Source of the DNA: Methylovirgula sp.
Lineage (GTDB): Bacteria > Pseudomonadota > Alphaproteobacteria > Rhizobiales > Beijerinckiaceae
Direction of reading: 5' to 3'
Assembly (NCBI RefSeq): GCF_037200945.1
Contig: NZ_JBBCGP010000001.1
Span: 3,656,501 to 3,720,500, forward strand
DNA: 64,000 nt
Part shown: one piece after another, positions 8,380 to 17,846 of the stretch
Position numbering within the stretch: position 1 is the stretch's first letter
Layout: each line of letters starts with the position of its first letter
Program-made: the position numbers and the translations under genes
The notes under the pieces: model-generated
The model's database searches: none
Told to the model about the DNA's origin: nothing
What the model saw: the letters and a program-made list of their open reading frames with translations, nothing else

Positions 8380-9899
8380 TGGGACAGACCCACTACTTGC
8401 AGCGTCCGTTCATGCGCCTCGGCCAGACGCAATTCGATGCCCTGAACGAGATTTGTGACCGAAGGCGCCGTGTTATCGAGGAGCGGCCCCGGATGCACGC
8501 CGTAATAGATGATGATCAGAAAGAGCGGTGCGAGCGTCACGATCTCGCGTAGCGAGAGATCAGTAATGCCCTTCAGGCTTGGCTTGTCGAGCACGCCGAA
8601 AATAATGCGCCGGTAGAGGTAAAGCGCATAGCACGCTGAAAGAATGGTGCCGAGTGCCGCGAAGGCGCCTACCCACGAATTCACCTTAAAGGCACCAAGC
8701 GTTGACAGGAATTCGCCGATAAAGCCCGACGTACCCGGCAGACCGATATTGGCCATAGTGAAAAGCATGAAGGCGAGAGCGTAAAGCGGCATACGCGCGA
8801 CGAGGCCACCATAGGCGGCGATCTCGCGTGTGTGCATCCGGTCGTATATGACGCCGACGCTGAGGAACAAGGCGGCCGAAACGAGCCCGTGCGAGATCAT
8901 CAGGAAGAGCGCGCCCTGCACACCCTGCTGCGTCATGGAGAACAGGCCGATGGTGACAAAGCCCATATGCGCGATCGATGAATAAGCGACAAGCTTCTTC
9001 ATGTCGGTTTGCACCAACGCGACCAGCGAGGTGTAGACGATACCTATGACCGATAGCGCGAAGATGAGAGGCGCAAAATGCGCGGACGCCTCCGGGAACA
9101 TCGGTAGCGAAAAACGCATAAAGCCGTATCCGCCCAATTTCAGCAATATGGCCGCGAGATCCACCGACCCACCGGTCGGCGCCTCGACATGCGCGTCCGG
9201 CAGCCAAGTGTGGACCGGCCACATCGGCAGTTTCACCGCGAAAGAGGCGAAGAAGGCGAGCCACAGCCAAGTCTGCATCTGGGGCGGGAAATGAGTCTTC
9301 AACAGGATGGTGATGTCTGTCGTGCCGGCAAAATTGTACATCGCCATGATGGCGATGAGCATCAAAACCGAGCCGAGCAGCGTGTAAAGGAAGAATTTGA
9401 AGCTCGCATAAACGCGCCGTTTACCGCCCCAGATCCCGATGATGAGGAACATCGGGATCAAACCGCCCTCGAAGAAAAGATAGAAAAGCACGAGATCGAG
9501 CGCGGAGAACGCGCCGAGAAGCAGCGTCTCGAGGATCAGAAACGCGATCATACATTCCTTCACCCGGAACTGAACCGACCGCCAGGACGCGAGGATGCAG
9601 AAAGGTTTGAGGAAGGTCGTCAGCAAGATGAAAGGCGCCGACAAACCGTCGAGGCCGAGTTTATAGACAAGGCCGTCGCCAAACCAGCGATGTTCCTCGA
9701 CGAGTTGAAAGGCCGAGGAACTGAAATCAATCTTCGAACAAACGACCAGCGAGAACAGGAAGGTGATGATTGCTGTCGCCAGCGCCGCCCAGCGCGCGTT
9801 GTTTTGCGTCGCCTTATCATCGCCGCGCAGGGTCAGGATGAAGGCAGCGCCGACGAGCGGCAGAACTACGAGCCCCGAGAGGATGCCAAAACCGAACAT
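8376..9899 (-). CDS. nuoM: NADH-quinone oxidoreductase subunit M
   Basis: 507 residues from the ATG at 9899, whose first base is the last of the nuoL stop (TGATG). The frame extends another 61 codons into nuoL but that part is arginine-rich and not NuoM-like. It is a membrane antiporter-like subunit: FYLFFEGGLIPMFLIIGIWG, VKLPMWPVHTWLPDAHVEAP and KKLVAYSSIAHMGFV are classic NuoM stretches with the key Glu and Lys. It works in the distal proton-pumping arm next to NuoL. Confidence 0.97.
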   Translation of the reverse strand: MFGFGILSGLVVLPLVGAAFILTLRGDDKATQNNARWAALATAIITFLFSLVVCSKIDFSSSAFQLVEEHRWFGDGLVYKLGLDGLSAPFILLTTFLKPFCILASWRSVQFRVKECMIAFLILETLLLGAFSALDLVLFYLFFEGGLIPMFLIIGIWGGKRRVYASFKFFLYTLLGSVLMLIAIMAMYNFAGTTDITILLKTHFPPQMQTWLWLAFFASFAVKLPMWPVHTWLPDAHVEAPTGGSVDLAAILLKLGGYGFMRFSLPMFPEASAHFAPLIFALSVIGIVYTSLVALVQTDMKKLVAYSSIAHMGFVTIGLFSMTQQGVQGALFLMISHGLVSAALFLSVGVIYDRMHTREIAAYGGLVARMPLYALAFMLFTMANIGLPGTSGFIGEFLSTLGAFKVNSWVGAFAALGTILSACYALYLYRRIIFGVLDKPSLKGITDLSLREIVTLAPLFLIIIYYGVHPGPLLDNTAPSVTNLVQGIELRLAEAHERTLQVVGLSQ

Positions 9900-11926
9900 C
9901 AGCGCAGGCTCCCCACGAGGTAATAGGTGATGAGCGCCGCGACGCCGATCAGCATGGCGAACGCGTAATGGTAGAGATAGCCACTCTGCAACCGCACCAC
10001 GCGATTGGTGACGTCCACGACGCGTGCCGCAACGCCATTGGGACCGAAACGATCGATGATGTTCTCGTCGCCGCCTTTCCACAACAGATTGCCGAGCCAG
10101 AACGCCGGGCGCACGAAGATGCGGTCATAAAGCTCGTCGAAGTACCATTTGTTGAGCAGAAAACGATAAAGCCCGGGCATGGCGTCGGCCCATTTCTGCG
10201 CTGTACCGGGCGCGAGAATATAAACATAGAGCGCAACGAAAAAGCCGCCGACCATCATGAGGGTCGGGCCAAGACTTACGAGCGCCGGCACATGCTCCAT
10301 CGCCTGAAGGATATGGTTTGCCGGGCCATAATAAAGCGCAGACTTCCAGAAGTCGGGACCGCCCTCGCCGATGAAGAAATGCTTGAACACGAAACCCGCC
10401 ACCAGCGCGCCGAAGGCGAGGACGAAAAGCGGGACGAGTACCACCGGCGGCGATTCATGCGGAGCATGCGCGTGATTATCATAGGCATGATCGGCATGAG
10501 CCGTAGCCACCGCGTGACCATTGTGCGCGTCAGCGATGCCGGCATATTCGTGCGCATGATCCTCATGCGCGTCCTGCCAGTGCGGATGGCCGAAAAAGGT
10601 CAAGAACACCAAGCGCCATGAATAGAACGAGGTCAGACCTGCCGCGACCGTCACGAGGACAAAGGCATAAGTCGCCGTCCATCCGTGGCCCGCATAAGAA
10701 GCCTCGATGATCGCATCTTTGGAGAAATAGCCTGCCGTTAGCGGAAAGCCGGTCAGCGCCAAAGTGCCGATCGTCATCATGATGAAAGTCGCCGGGATCT
10801 TGCTCGCGAGGCCGCCCATTTTCCGCATGTCCTGCTCGTGGTGCATCGCCATGATGACGGAGCCCGCGCCGAGGAAGAGCAGCGCCTTGAAGAAAGCGTG
10901 CGTGAACAAATGGAAAATGCCGAGCGAATAGCCGCCGACGCCGAGACCGACGAACATGTAACCGAGCTGCGAACACGTCGAATACGCGATGACGCGTTTG
11001 ATGTCGTTCTGCACGAGCCCGACCGTCGCGGCGAAAAAGGCCGTCGTGCCGCCGATAAAGGTGACAAAGGAAAGCGCTGCTGGCGATTGTTCGAACAAAG
11101 GCGACAGCCGGGCGACCATGAAGACGCCGGCCGTGACCATGGTCGCCGCGTGGATCAAAGCCGAAACGGGTGTCGGGCCCTCCATCGCATCTGGCAACCA
11201 GGTATGGAGCAGGAATTGCGCCGATTTGCCCATCGCGCCCATGAAGAGCAGCAGACAGGTGATCGTCATCGCGTCGAGATCGGCGCCGAAGACATGGATC
11301 GTCTTATGCGCAAGGCCCGGCGCGGCGGCGAAGATCGGATCGAATGTCACCGAATTCGTCAGGATGAAAACGAGGAAAATGCCGAGCGTGAAGCCGAAGT
11401 CACCGACGCGGTTGACAACGAAAGCCTTGATCGCCGCGGCATTGGCGGACGGCTTCTGATACCAGAAGCCGATGAGCAGGTAGGAGGCAAGGCCGACGCC
11501 CTCCCAGCCGAAGAACATCTGCAGCAGATTGTCGGATGTCACCAGCATGAGCATGGCAAAGGTGAACAGCGACAGATAGGCGAAGAACCGCGGCCGCGAC
11601 GGGTCGTCGTGCATATAGCCTATCGAATAAAGATGCACGAGCGCCGATACTGTCGTGACGACGACGAGCATGACGGCTGTCAAAGTATCGACGCGCAAAG
11701 CCCAATCGACATGCAACGCACCGGAGTCGAACCAACTCGTGAGAAGTTCGATCGAAGATGGGTTTTGATTGGTCAGAAAGCCGACGAAAGTCACCCACGC
11801 GAGCGCCGCCGCGACGAAGAGCAAGCTTGTCGTAATAAGCTCCGACGGCCGCGGCCCAATCAGCCGGCCAAAAATCCCGGCAATGAGAAAGCCCGCGAGC
11901 GGAAGGAAGACGATCGCCTGATACAT
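9899..11926 (-). CDS. nuoL: NADH-quinone oxidoreductase subunit L (His-rich insert)
   Basis: 675 residues, the most distal antiporter-like subunit of complex I, with the lateral helix in the C-terminal third. Motifs: FFGWEGVGLASYLLIGFWY, KSAQFLLHTWLPDAMEGPTP, KRVIAYSTCSQLGYM. Residues about 445-494 hold an unusual His/Ala/Asp-rich loop (repeated DHAH, NGHA and HADHA units) between helices, discussed in the findings. It starts at MYQAIVFLPLAG, five bases after the nuoK stop region. Confidence 0.96.
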   Translation of the reverse strand: MYQAIVFLPLAGFLIAGIFGRLIGPRPSELITTSLLFVAAALAWVTFVGFLTNQNPSSIELLTSWFDSGALHVDWALRVDTLTAVMLVVVTTVSALVHLYSIGYMHDDPSRPRFFAYLSLFTFAMLMLVTSDNLLQMFFGWEGVGLASYLLIGFWYQKPSANAAAIKAFVVNRVGDFGFTLGIFLVFILTNSVTFDPIFAAAPGLAHKTIHVFGADLDAMTITCLLLFMGAMGKSAQFLLHTWLPDAMEGPTPVSALIHAATMVTAGVFMVARLSPLFEQSPAALSFVTFIGGTTAFFAATVGLVQNDIKRVIAYSTCSQLGYMFVGLGVGGYSLGIFHLFTHAFFKALLFLGAGSVIMAMHHEQDMRKMGGLASKIPATFIMMTIGTLALTGFPLTAGYFSKDAIIEASYAGHGWTATYAFVLVTVAAGLTSFYSWRLVFLTFFGHPHWQDAHEDHAHEYAGIADAHNGHAVATAHADHAYDNHAHAPHESPPVVLVPLFVLAFGALVAGFVFKHFFIGEGGPDFWKSALYYGPANHILQAMEHVPALVSLGPTLMMVGGFFVALYVYILAPGTAQKWADAMPGLYRFLLNKWYFDELYDRIFVRPAFWLGNLLWKGGDENIIDRFGPNGVAARVVDVTNRVVRLQSGYLYHYAFAMLIGVAALITYYLVGSLR

Positions 11927-11931
11927 CCGGC

Positions 11932-12240
11932 TCAGCCCTTCATCAGGTTGATGTCTTCGACCGCGATCGTACCGCGAATACGATAATAAGTGACGAGAAT
12001 GGCGAGACCGATCGCTGCCTCCGCCGCCGCGACCGTCAGCACGAACAGCGCGAAGACCTGGCCGGTGAGATCGCCGAGGAAAGCGGAAAAGGCGACGAGG
12101 TTGATATTGACCGCCAGCAGGATCAACTCGACCGACATCAGGATGACGATGATGTTCTTACGATTGACGATGATGCCGGCCACGCCAAGCGTAAACAGGA
12201 TCGCGGCGACGACGAGATAATGTCCCAGCGCAACTTGCAT
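11932..12240 (-). CDS. nuoK: NADH-quinone oxidoreductase subunit K
   Basis: 102 residues with three membrane helices, the usual size for NuoK (ND4L). Helix 1 contains ALGHYLVVAAILFTLGVAGI. Helix 2 has MSVELILLAVNINLV with the conserved membrane Glu, and helix 3 has AAEAAIGLAILVTYYR with the second Glu. Both are needed for coupling in characterised homologues. It lies between nuoJ (2-base gap) and nuoL in standard order. Confidence 0.96.
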   Translation of the reverse strand: MQVALGHYLVVAAILFTLGVAGIIVNRKNIIVILMSVELILLAVNINLVAFSAFLGDLTGQVFALFVLTVAAAEAAIGLAILVTYYRIRGTIAVEDINLMKG

Positions 12241-12242
12241 CG

Positions 12243-12851
12243 TCAGACCCCCGCCCGTGACGGCTGTTTCTTCATTTCGACTGCTGTCGCCGCCGTGCGC
12301 GCGTTCTGTTCGGCAATATTCTGGCGCTTCACGCCCGACTTATGATGCAGCGTCAAGACGATTGCGCCGATCATCGCAGTCAGGAGAACGAGCCCCGAGG
12401 CCTCGAACAGATAGGCATATTGCGTATAGAGCACCCGGCCGAGCGCTGCCGTATTGGTGAGGCCATAAAGCGCGGGCGACGCCGTCACCTCGAATTCACC
12501 GCTGCTGAGGTGCCAGGCCGCAACGCAGAACGCCAGCTCCAAAAGCACAATGCCGCCGACAGTGACGCCGACCGGCAGATTGCGCATGAAGCCTTCCTTG
12601 AATTCGGCGAAGTCGACGTCGAGCATCATGACGACGAAGAGGAATAGCACCGCAACGGCGCCGACATAGACGATGACGAGGATCATCGCCAGGAACTCGG
12701 CACCAAGCAGCAGGAAGAGCCCCGCCGCATTGACGAAGGCGAGAATGAGATAAAGCACCGAATGAACGGGATTGCGCGCCGTGATCACCATGAACGCGGA
12801 CGCAATCAAGATCGCGGAGAAAAGATAAAAGAAGAAGGTGACGAGATTCAC
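12243..12851 (-). CDS. nuoJ: NADH-quinone oxidoreductase subunit J
   Basis: 202 residues. An ND6-like membrane subunit with five helices in the first 165 residues: ARNPVHSVLYLILAFVNAAG and MILVIVYVGAVAVLFLFVVM are highly conserved, the latter containing the pi-bulge region of helix 3. The C-terminal 35 residues (after HHKSGVKRQ) are polar, a usual alphaproteobacterial tail. There is a 67-base gap to nuoI upstream. Confidence 0.96.
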   Translation of the reverse strand: MNLVTFFFYLFSAILIASAFMVITARNPVHSVLYLILAFVNAAGLFLLLGAEFLAMILVIVYVGAVAVLFLFVVMMLDVDFAEFKEGFMRNLPVGVTVGGIVLLELAFCVAAWHLSSGEFEVTASPALYGLTNTAALGRVLYTQYAYLFEASGLVLLTAMIGAIVLTLHHKSGVKRQNIAEQNARTAATAVEMKKQPSRAGV

Positions 12852-12918
12852 CGGCCGCGCCCTCCCCTCGTTCTATCTGTCGCCAATATGTTTACTCCCG
12901 CGCGCCTTTGCATTGTTA

Positions 12919-13407
12919 TCACCGATAGGGTGCGTCGAGCGCAATGTTACGGGCGATTTCACGCTCCCAGCGGTCGCCGTTGTCCAGCAGCCGCCCCTTG
13001 TCGAAATAGAGTTCCTCGCGCGTCTCGACCGAGAATTCGGCGTTCGGCCCCTCGACGATCGCATCGACCGGGCAAGCTTCCTGGCAGAAGCCGCAATAAA
13101 TGCATTTCACCATGTCGATATCGTAGCGCGTCGTACGGCGCGTGCCGTCGTTGCGGCGCGGCCCGGCCTCGATAGTGATCGCCTGCGCCGGACAGATCGC
13201 TTCGCAAAGCTTGCAGGCAATGCAGCGTTCTTCGCCATTCGGATAGCGGCGCAGCGCATGTTCGCCGCGATAGCGCGGCGATTGCGGATTCTTCTCGTGC
13301 GGATAGTTCAGCGTCGCTTTCGGCTTGAAGAAATAACGCATCGACAGAAAGAAGGCGCCGACGAATTCCTTCAGCAAAAGCGATTTGGCAGCTGCTTCGA
13401 TTTTCAT
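12919..13407 (-). CDS. nuoI: NADH-quinone oxidoreductase subunit I
   Basis: 162 residues. It carries clusters N6a and N6b linking the peripheral arm to NuoB. Two complete ferredoxin motifs are visible: CIACKLCEAICP (C62, C65, C68, C72) and CIYCGFCQEACP (C102, C105, C108, C112). The N-terminal FFLSMRYFFKPKATLNYPHEK is the amphipathic membrane anchor typical of TYKY-type subunits. Confidence 0.97.
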   Translation of the reverse strand: MKIEAAAKSLLLKEFVGAFFLSMRYFFKPKATLNYPHEKNPQSPRYRGEHALRRYPNGEERCIACKLCEAICPAQAITIEAGPRRNDGTRRTTRYDIDMVKCIYCGFCQEACPVDAIVEGPNAEFSVETREELYFDKGRLLDNGDRWEREIARNIALDAPYR

Positions 13408-13416
13408 CGCATCACC

Positions 13417-14433
13417 TCATTGCGCCATCGAGCCGCCCCAGCCGGTGAATTCAAGCACCGCGGCGACAAGGACGACCATGACCAGAGAGATCGGCAAAAA
13501 CACCTTCCAGCCGAGCCGCATGAGCTGATCGTAGCGATAACGAGGCACAAAGGCCTTCACCATCGCGATCAGGAAGAACAGCAAGCAGACTTTCAGAACG
13601 AACCAGATCGGACCCGGAATCCAGGTGAACGGTGGGAAAGGAATCGGCGACAGCCAGCCACCGAGGAACAGGATCGTCCCCAGCGCGCACATGGTGATGA
13701 TCGCCACATATTCGGCGAGCATGAAAAGCAAGTAGGGCGCCGAGGAATATTCGACCATGAAACCCGCGACGAGCTCGGACTCCGCCTCGACGAGATCGAA
13801 GGGCGGCCGGTTCGTCTCTGCCAAGGCCGAGACGAAGAAGATCACGAACATCGGCAGGAGCGGTAGCCAATACCAGCCGAGCAGGCCAAAGCGCGAATCC
13901 TGCGCCTTCACGATATCTTCGAGGTTCAGCGAGCCGACGCAGAGCAGCACGGTGACGAGCACGAAGCCGATTGAGACTTCGTAGGAGACCATTTGCGCGG
14001 CCGAGCGCAGCGCCGACAGGAACGGATATTTCGAGTTCGATGCCCAGCCGCCCATGATGATGCCATAGACCGAGAGCGACGAGATCGCGAAAATGTAGAG
14101 AATGCCGACATTGATATTGGCGATGCTCCAGCCTTTCCCGATCGGAATAACCGCCCAGGCGGCGAGCGCCAGAAAACCAGTGAGGACCGGCGCCAGCAGG
14201 AACAGGCCTTTGTTCGCGCTGTCCGGGATGATGGGCTCCTTCAGCACGAACTTGATCAAGTCGGCGAAGCTTTGCCACAGGCCCCAGGGACCGACGACAT
14301 TCGGGCCGCGCCGCAATTGCACCGCTGCCCAGACCTTGCGATCCGCTAAAAGGATGTAGGCGATGAAAATCAGCAGAACGACGAGCATCACGACGCTCTT
14401 CACAAGGGTCAATAGAAGCGCCAGAGCGTCCAT
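13417..14433 (-). CDS. nuoH: NADH-quinone oxidoreductase subunit H
   Basis: 338 residues from the ATG at 14433, preceded by GGAG; 18 further in-frame codons upstream overlap nuoG and are not family-like. It is the membrane subunit at the quinone site. Signatures: DRKVWAAVQLRRGPNVVGPWG, ETNRPPFDLVEAESELVAGF (the acidic loop near the quinone channel), and EYVAIITMCAL. Eight helices are expected. Confidence 0.96.
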   Translation of the reverse strand: MDALALLLTLVKSVVMLVVLLIFIAYILLADRKVWAAVQLRRGPNVVGPWGLWQSFADLIKFVLKEPIIPDSANKGLFLLAPVLTGFLALAAWAVIPIGKGWSIANINVGILYIFAISSLSVYGIIMGGWASNSKYPFLSALRSAAQMVSYEVSIGFVLVTVLLCVGSLNLEDIVKAQDSRFGLLGWYWLPLLPMFVIFFVSALAETNRPPFDLVEAESELVAGFMVEYSSAPYLLFMLAEYVAIITMCALGTILFLGGWLSPIPFPPFTWIPGPIWFVLKVCLLFFLIAMVKAFVPRYRYDQLMRLGWKVFLPISLVMVVLVAAVLEFTGWGGSMAQ

Positions 14434-14441
14434 GATCGATG

Positions 14442-16523
14442 CTACTCCGCCGCTTGTTTCAAATGGCCGCGCGCCAGCGCCGAACATTCGGCCATGACAG
14501 CCGAGGCGCGCGCGATCGGATTGGTCAGGAAGAAATCCTCGATCGACGAGACGAAAGCCGCATCGCCGGGGCTCACGCCGCCATCGGAGATATTGGCAAT
14601 ATCCGCGGGATCGCCGGGCACGATTGCATCGATCTTGGCGAAGAGCGGATAGTCGGCAAACAGCTTCTGCCTCAGCGCGTGCAGCGAGTCGAACGGCAGT
14701 GTCTTACCGATGGTAGCCGAGAGCGCCCGCAGGATCGCCCAATCTTCACGCGCATCGCCGGGCGGAAAATTAGCCCGCTCGGCAAGCTGCACGCGGCCTT
14801 CCGTATTGACGTAAAGGCCCGGCTTCTCGGTGTATGTCGCACCCGGCAGGACAACATCGGCACGATGCGCGCCACGGTCACCATGGGTGCCCTGATAAAT
14901 GACGAAGGCGCCCGGCGCGATGTCGATCTCGTCGGCACCGAGATTGAAGATAACGTCCAGCGCGCCGGACTGCGTCATCGTCAGCGCGTCAAGGCCGCGC
15001 TCACCCGGCACGAACCCGAGATCGAGCGCACCCACGCGCGCCGCAGCGGTATGCAGAACGCCGAAGCCGGTCCAGCCTTCCTTGATGCAGCCGAGCGAAA
15101 CGGCGGCTTTGGCGGCCTGCGCGAGAATGGCCGCGCCATCCGGCCGTGCCAGCGCGCCCTGCCCGACAAGCAGCAACGGCCGCTCTTTCTGTGCCAGCGC
15201 ATGATCGATGAAGCGCGCCAGACTTTCCGGTCCGGCGCCGAGATGATTATAGGAATAGGTGAGATCGGCGTTTTCGCCGATCACGCCAAGCAGCAGATTG
15301 CCCTTGAGCCAGCGCTTGCGAATGCGGGCGTTGAAAACCGGCGCTTCCTTGCGCGGGTTTGAGCCGATGATCATGATCGCATCGGCGTCGTCGATCCCGG
15401 CAATCGTCGGGTTGAAAATATAGCTCGCGCGGCCGAACTTCGGATCGAGCTTCGAGCCGTCCTGTCGGCAATCGAGCGACACAACGCCGAGGCTTTGCAT
15501 TAAAAGCTTCAGCGCGAAGATTTCTTCCGCCGCGGCGAGATCGCCAACAAGCGCGCCGATACGCGCTGCCGGCACGGCTTTGATCTTCGCCGCAATCGCT
15601 GCAAAGGCCTCCTGCCAGCTCGCCGGACGCAGCTTGCCGTTCTCGCGGATGTAGGGGCGGTCAAGCCGACGCGTCTTCAAGCCATCGACGATCTGCCGCG
15701 TTTTGTCGGAAATCCATTCCTCGTTCACCGCATCGTTGAGGCGCGGCAGGATCCGCATCACTTCGCGCCCGCGCGTATCGACACGGATCGACGAGCCGAG
15801 AGCATCCATCACGTCAACGGATTCGGTCTTGGTCAATTCCCACGGGCGCGCCTTGAACGAGTAAGGCTTCGGCAACAAGGCGCCGACCGGACAGAGATCG
15901 GCGATGTTCCCCTGCAATTCCGAACCCATCGCGGTTTCGAGATAGGTCGTGATTTCCATATCCTCGCCGCGCCCGATCGCGCCCATGTCTCCCGTGCCGG
16001 CAACTTCCGCCGTGAAGCGGACGCAGCGCGTGCAATGGATGCAGCGATTCATCGAGGTCCGCACCAGCGGGCCGATATATTTGTCTTCGACCGCGCGCTT
16101 GTTCTCCTCATAGCGCGAGCCGGAAAAACCGAAGGCGACCGCCTGGTCCTGCAAATCGCATTCGCCGCCCTGATCGCAGATCGGGCAATCGAGCGGATGG
16201 TTGATGAGCAGGAATTCCATGACGCCATGACGCGCCTTTTTCACCATCGGCGAATTGGTAAGGACGACCGGCGGCTCGCCTTTCGGGCCGGGGCGCAGAT
16301 CGCGCACCGCCATCGCGCACGAGGCGACGGGCTTCGGCGGGCCGCCCTTGGCCTCGACGAGACACATACGGCAATTGCCGGCGATCGAGAGCCGCTCGTG
16401 GAAGCAGAAGCGTGGGATTTCGGCGCCGGCGGCTTCGCAGGCTTGCAGCAGCGTATATTCCGGCGGCACTTCGATTTCGATGCCGTCGACAATGAGCTTG
16501 CTAAGTTTGGCTGGTTCGCTCAT
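14442..16523 (-). CDS. nuoG: NADH-quinone oxidoreductase subunit G
   Basis: 693 residues, the mitochondrial-like size of alphaproteobacterial NuoG. The N-terminal [2Fe-2S] domain has CFHERLSIAGNCRMCLVEAK. A His/Cys cluster (N5-type) comes with NHPLDCPICDQGGECDLQD, followed by CIHCTRCVRFTAEVAG for a [4Fe-4S] cluster. The remainder is a molybdopterin-oxidoreductase-like fold without cofactor (GSNPRKEAPVFNARIRKRWL; LPGATYTEKPGLYVNTEGR). It is a peripheral arm subunit passing electrons from NuoF to NuoI. Confidence 0.96.
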   Translation of the reverse strand: MSEPAKLSKLIVDGIEIEVPPEYTLLQACEAAGAEIPRFCFHERLSIAGNCRMCLVEAKGGPPKPVASCAMAVRDLRPGPKGEPPVVLTNSPMVKKARHGVMEFLLINHPLDCPICDQGGECDLQDQAVAFGFSGSRYEENKRAVEDKYIGPLVRTSMNRCIHCTRCVRFTAEVAGTGDMGAIGRGEDMEITTYLETAMGSELQGNIADLCPVGALLPKPYSFKARPWELTKTESVDVMDALGSSIRVDTRGREVMRILPRLNDAVNEEWISDKTRQIVDGLKTRRLDRPYIRENGKLRPASWQEAFAAIAAKIKAVPAARIGALVGDLAAAEEIFALKLLMQSLGVVSLDCRQDGSKLDPKFGRASYIFNPTIAGIDDADAIMIIGSNPRKEAPVFNARIRKRWLKGNLLLGVIGENADLTYSYNHLGAGPESLARFIDHALAQKERPLLLVGQGALARPDGAAILAQAAKAAVSLGCIKEGWTGFGVLHTAAARVGALDLGFVPGERGLDALTMTQSGALDVIFNLGADEIDIAPGAFVIYQGTHGDRGAHRADVVLPGATYTEKPGLYVNTEGRVQLAERANFPPGDAREDWAILRALSATIGKTLPFDSLHALRQKLFADYPLFAKIDAIVPGDPADIANISDGGVSPGDAAFVSSIEDFFLTNPIARASAVMAECSALARGHLKQAAE

Positions 16524-16526
16524 CGC

Positions 16527-17837
16527 CTACTCCGCCGCCACGCCGAGGCCGGCCAAAGGCTCCGAATGCGGGTTGGCCGAATAATCGTCGATCTTCTTCT
16601 CAATCTCATGGCGGAAATGCCGGATGAGGCCTTGCACCGGCCATGCCGCAGCATCGCCGAGCGCGCAGATCGTATGGCCCTCGATGTCGGTCGAAACTTC
16701 GAGCAGCAGATCGATCTCGCGTTTTTGCGCGCGACCTTCGCTCATCCGGGTCAACACACGCCACATCCAGCCCGTACCCTCACGGCAGGGCGTACACTGG
16801 CCGCAGCTTTCATGCTTGTAGAAATAGCTGATGCGGGTAATGGCGCGGACGATATCCGTCGACTTGTCCATCACGATGACGGCTGCCGTGCCAAGGCCGG
16901 ACTTCAGATTGCGCAACGTGTCGAAATCCATCGGCGCGTCGATGATCTCGTGCGCCGGCACGACCGGAACCGAAGAGCCGCCCGGAATGACCGCAAGCAG
17001 ATTATCCCAGCCGCCGCGAACGCCGCCGCAATGGCGTTCGATCAATTCGCGGAACGGAATCGACATTACCTCTTCGATATTGCACGGCGCGTTGACGTGA
17101 CCGGAGATGCAGAAAAGTTTCGTGCCCTTGTTGTTCTCGGCGCCGAAGCTGGAGAACCAGGCGGCACCACGGCGCAGGATCGCCGGTGCGGCAGCGATTG
17201 ATTCGACATTGTTCACCGTCGTCGGGCAGCCGTAGAGGCCCATATTGGCCGGGAACGGCGGCTTCATCCGCGGCATTCCCTTTTTGCCTTCGAGCGATTC
17301 GAGCAACGCGCTTTCTTCACCGCAGATATAAGCGCCAGCGCCATGGTGGACGTAAATATCGAAGGGCCAGCCGTGCACATTGTCCTGGCCGACGAGATTG
17401 GCCTCATAGGCCTCCTCGATCGCTGCCTGCACGCGCACGAATTCAAGCCGGTATTCGCCACGGACATAAATATAGCAGGCATGCGCCTGCATGGCGAAAG
17501 ACGCGAGCAGACAACCTTCGATCAGAAGATGTGGATCGTTGCGCAGGATTTCGCGATCCTTGCAGGTGCCGGGCTCCGACTCGTCGGCATTGACAACGAG
17601 ATAGGAGGGCCGCGCCGGGTCGGGCTTCGGCATGAAGGACCATTTGAGGCCGGTCGGAAAGCCGGCGCCCCCGCGCCCGCGCAGGCCCGAGGCCTTCATC
17701 TCGTTGATGACCCAATCCTTGCCCTTATCGACGATCGCTTTCGTATTGTCCCAGCCGCCGCGCGCCTGCGCGCCCTTCAGGCGCCAGTCGCCGAAGCCAT
17801 AGAGATTGAGAAAGATGCGATCCTTGTCGTCAAGCAT
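16527..17837 (-). CDS. nuoF: NADH-quinone oxidoreductase subunit F
   Basis: 436 residues. It holds the NADH and FMN sites and cluster N3. GLRGRGGAGFPTGLKWSFMP forms the NADH/FMN glycine loop, NADESEPGTCKDREI binds FMN/NADH, and GAGAYICGEESALLESLEGK is conserved. ESCGQCTPCREGTGW with a later Cys (GHTICALGDA) ligates the [4Fe-4S] cluster. Nine bases separate it from the nuoE stop. Confidence 0.97.
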   Translation of the reverse strand: MLDDKDRIFLNLYGFGDWRLKGAQARGGWDNTKAIVDKGKDWVINEMKASGLRGRGGAGFPTGLKWSFMPKPDPARPSYLVVNADESEPGTCKDREILRNDPHLLIEGCLLASFAMQAHACYIYVRGEYRLEFVRVQAAIEEAYEANLVGQDNVHGWPFDIYVHHGAGAYICGEESALLESLEGKKGMPRMKPPFPANMGLYGCPTTVNNVESIAAAPAILRRGAAWFSSFGAENNKGTKLFCISGHVNAPCNIEEVMSIPFRELIERHCGGVRGGWDNLLAVIPGGSSVPVVPAHEIIDAPMDFDTLRNLKSGLGTAAVIVMDKSTDIVRAITRISYFYKHESCGQCTPCREGTGWMWRVLTRMSEGRAQKREIDLLLEVSTDIEGHTICALGDAAAWPVQGLIRHFRHEIEKKIDDYSANPHSEPLAGLGVAAE

Positions 17838-17846
17838 CGTGCGACC

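Noticed and set aside
10838..11986. A 382-codon plus-strand frame opposite nuoL
   Set aside because: Arg/Glu/Asp-rich mirror of a high-GC gene with no family motif or ribosome site; nuoL on the other strand is certain.
16035..17201. A 388-codon plus-strand frame opposite nuoG and nuoF
   Set aside because: Spans two certain genes on the other strand and has no domain.
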